From UBA3496 sp964558115 (GTDB lineage Bacteria > UBA8248), in NCBI GenBank assembly GCA_964558115.1, contig CAZLCI010000057.1:1-13331 (forward strand): a stretch of DNA of 13,331 nucleotides, in the 5' to 3' direction. Both the position numbers and the translations under genes were made by a program. Position 1 is the stretch's first letter. Every line of letters begins with the position of its first letter. A model generated the notes under the pieces. It did not search any database. It was not told the DNA's origin and was given only the letters and a program-made list of their open reading frames with translations. This document shows, piece after piece, positions 13,278 through 13,331 of the stretch.

Positions 13278-13331
13278 ATGTCAAACAATTTTGAAATTGA
13301 ACAACAAATCGAACAAAAACTTTCTATCACG
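13278..13331 (+). CDS. Start of an unidentified gene, cut by right edge of window
   Basis: ATG 13278 opens a frame that runs off the window after 18 codons (MSNNFEIEQQIEQKLSIT). AAGGTGAG (13267-13274), a good match to the anti-Shine-Dalgarno complement, lies just upstream, with the AAGG core seven bases from the ATG. A consensus -10 box lies 45 bp before the start. The visible residues are polar and helix-prone, but no family can be named. It is divergent from the isomerase gene and probably controlled from the same intergenic palindrome. Confidence 0.62.
   Translation, partial: MSNNFEIEQQIEQKLSIT

Noticed and set aside
1..13331. CRISPR arrays, tRNA/rRNA genes, insertion sequences or phage genes
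   Set aside because: No regularly spaced repeats, cloverleaf-like sequence, transposase-like protein or long terminal inverted repeats were seen on either strand.

Overview
This is an AT-rich window (by eye about two thirds A+T) from a Gram-negative bacterium. The Gram-negative signs are a predicted lipoprotein phosphatase, a PBP5-type D-Ala-D-Ala carboxypeptidase with a signal peptide, and a large periplasmic sensor. Shine-Dalgarno sites are mostly AAGG/GGAG types. The phylum cannot be fixed from the sequence. The mix of genes and a selenoprotein would suit a marine proteobacterium-like or related lineage, but that is inference.

Layout. Positions 1-2430 (+): the end of an OmpR-type response regulator, then its cognate histidine kinase with a large extracytoplasmic sensor. 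Positions 2534-7156 (+): a tightly packed five-gene run encoding a VOC/glyoxalase-fold protein, a D-2-hydroxyacid dehydrogenase, an SDR oxidoreductase, a Gfo/Idh/MocA oxidoreductase and a PhoD-like lipoprotein phosphatase. It converges on a DMT/EamA permease (7159-8043, -). The permease diverges from a luciferase-like monooxygenase (8163-9206, +). A strong bidirectional hairpin (9211-9246) separates that gene from a PLP-dependent O-acetylhomoserine sulfhydrylase-type enzyme (9272-10564, -), whose leader is rich in inverted repeats. Next come a D-Ala-D-Ala carboxypeptidase (10728-11894, -, TTG start), an unusual small gene (12017-12307, -) and a TIM-barrel sugar isomerase/epimerase (12369-13178, -). 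The isomerase diverges from a gene cut by the right edge (13278 onward, +).

The most notable item is the small gene at 12017-12307. It encodes a MerP-like, exported heavy-metal-associated (HMA) domain protein in which both metal-binding cysteines are replaced by in-frame TGA codons (GMT-U-PSS-U-PV). A 7-bp hairpin with a GGA loop follows the second TGA by 23 nt, at the place and with the loop expected of a bacterial SECIS element. I read this as a double-selenocysteine protein. An ordinary gene call would stop at the first TGA and lose the gene. The spacing is UxxxU rather than the usual CxxC.

The oxidoreductase run, with the EamA permease, flavin-type monooxygenase and sugar isomerase nearby, looks like accessory catabolism of a sugar- or cyclitol-like compound. 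The substrate cannot be named. Two of these enzymes carry substitutions at family catalytic or metal-ligand positions: Tyr for His in the Gfo/Idh/MocA protein and Gln for Glu in the isomerase.
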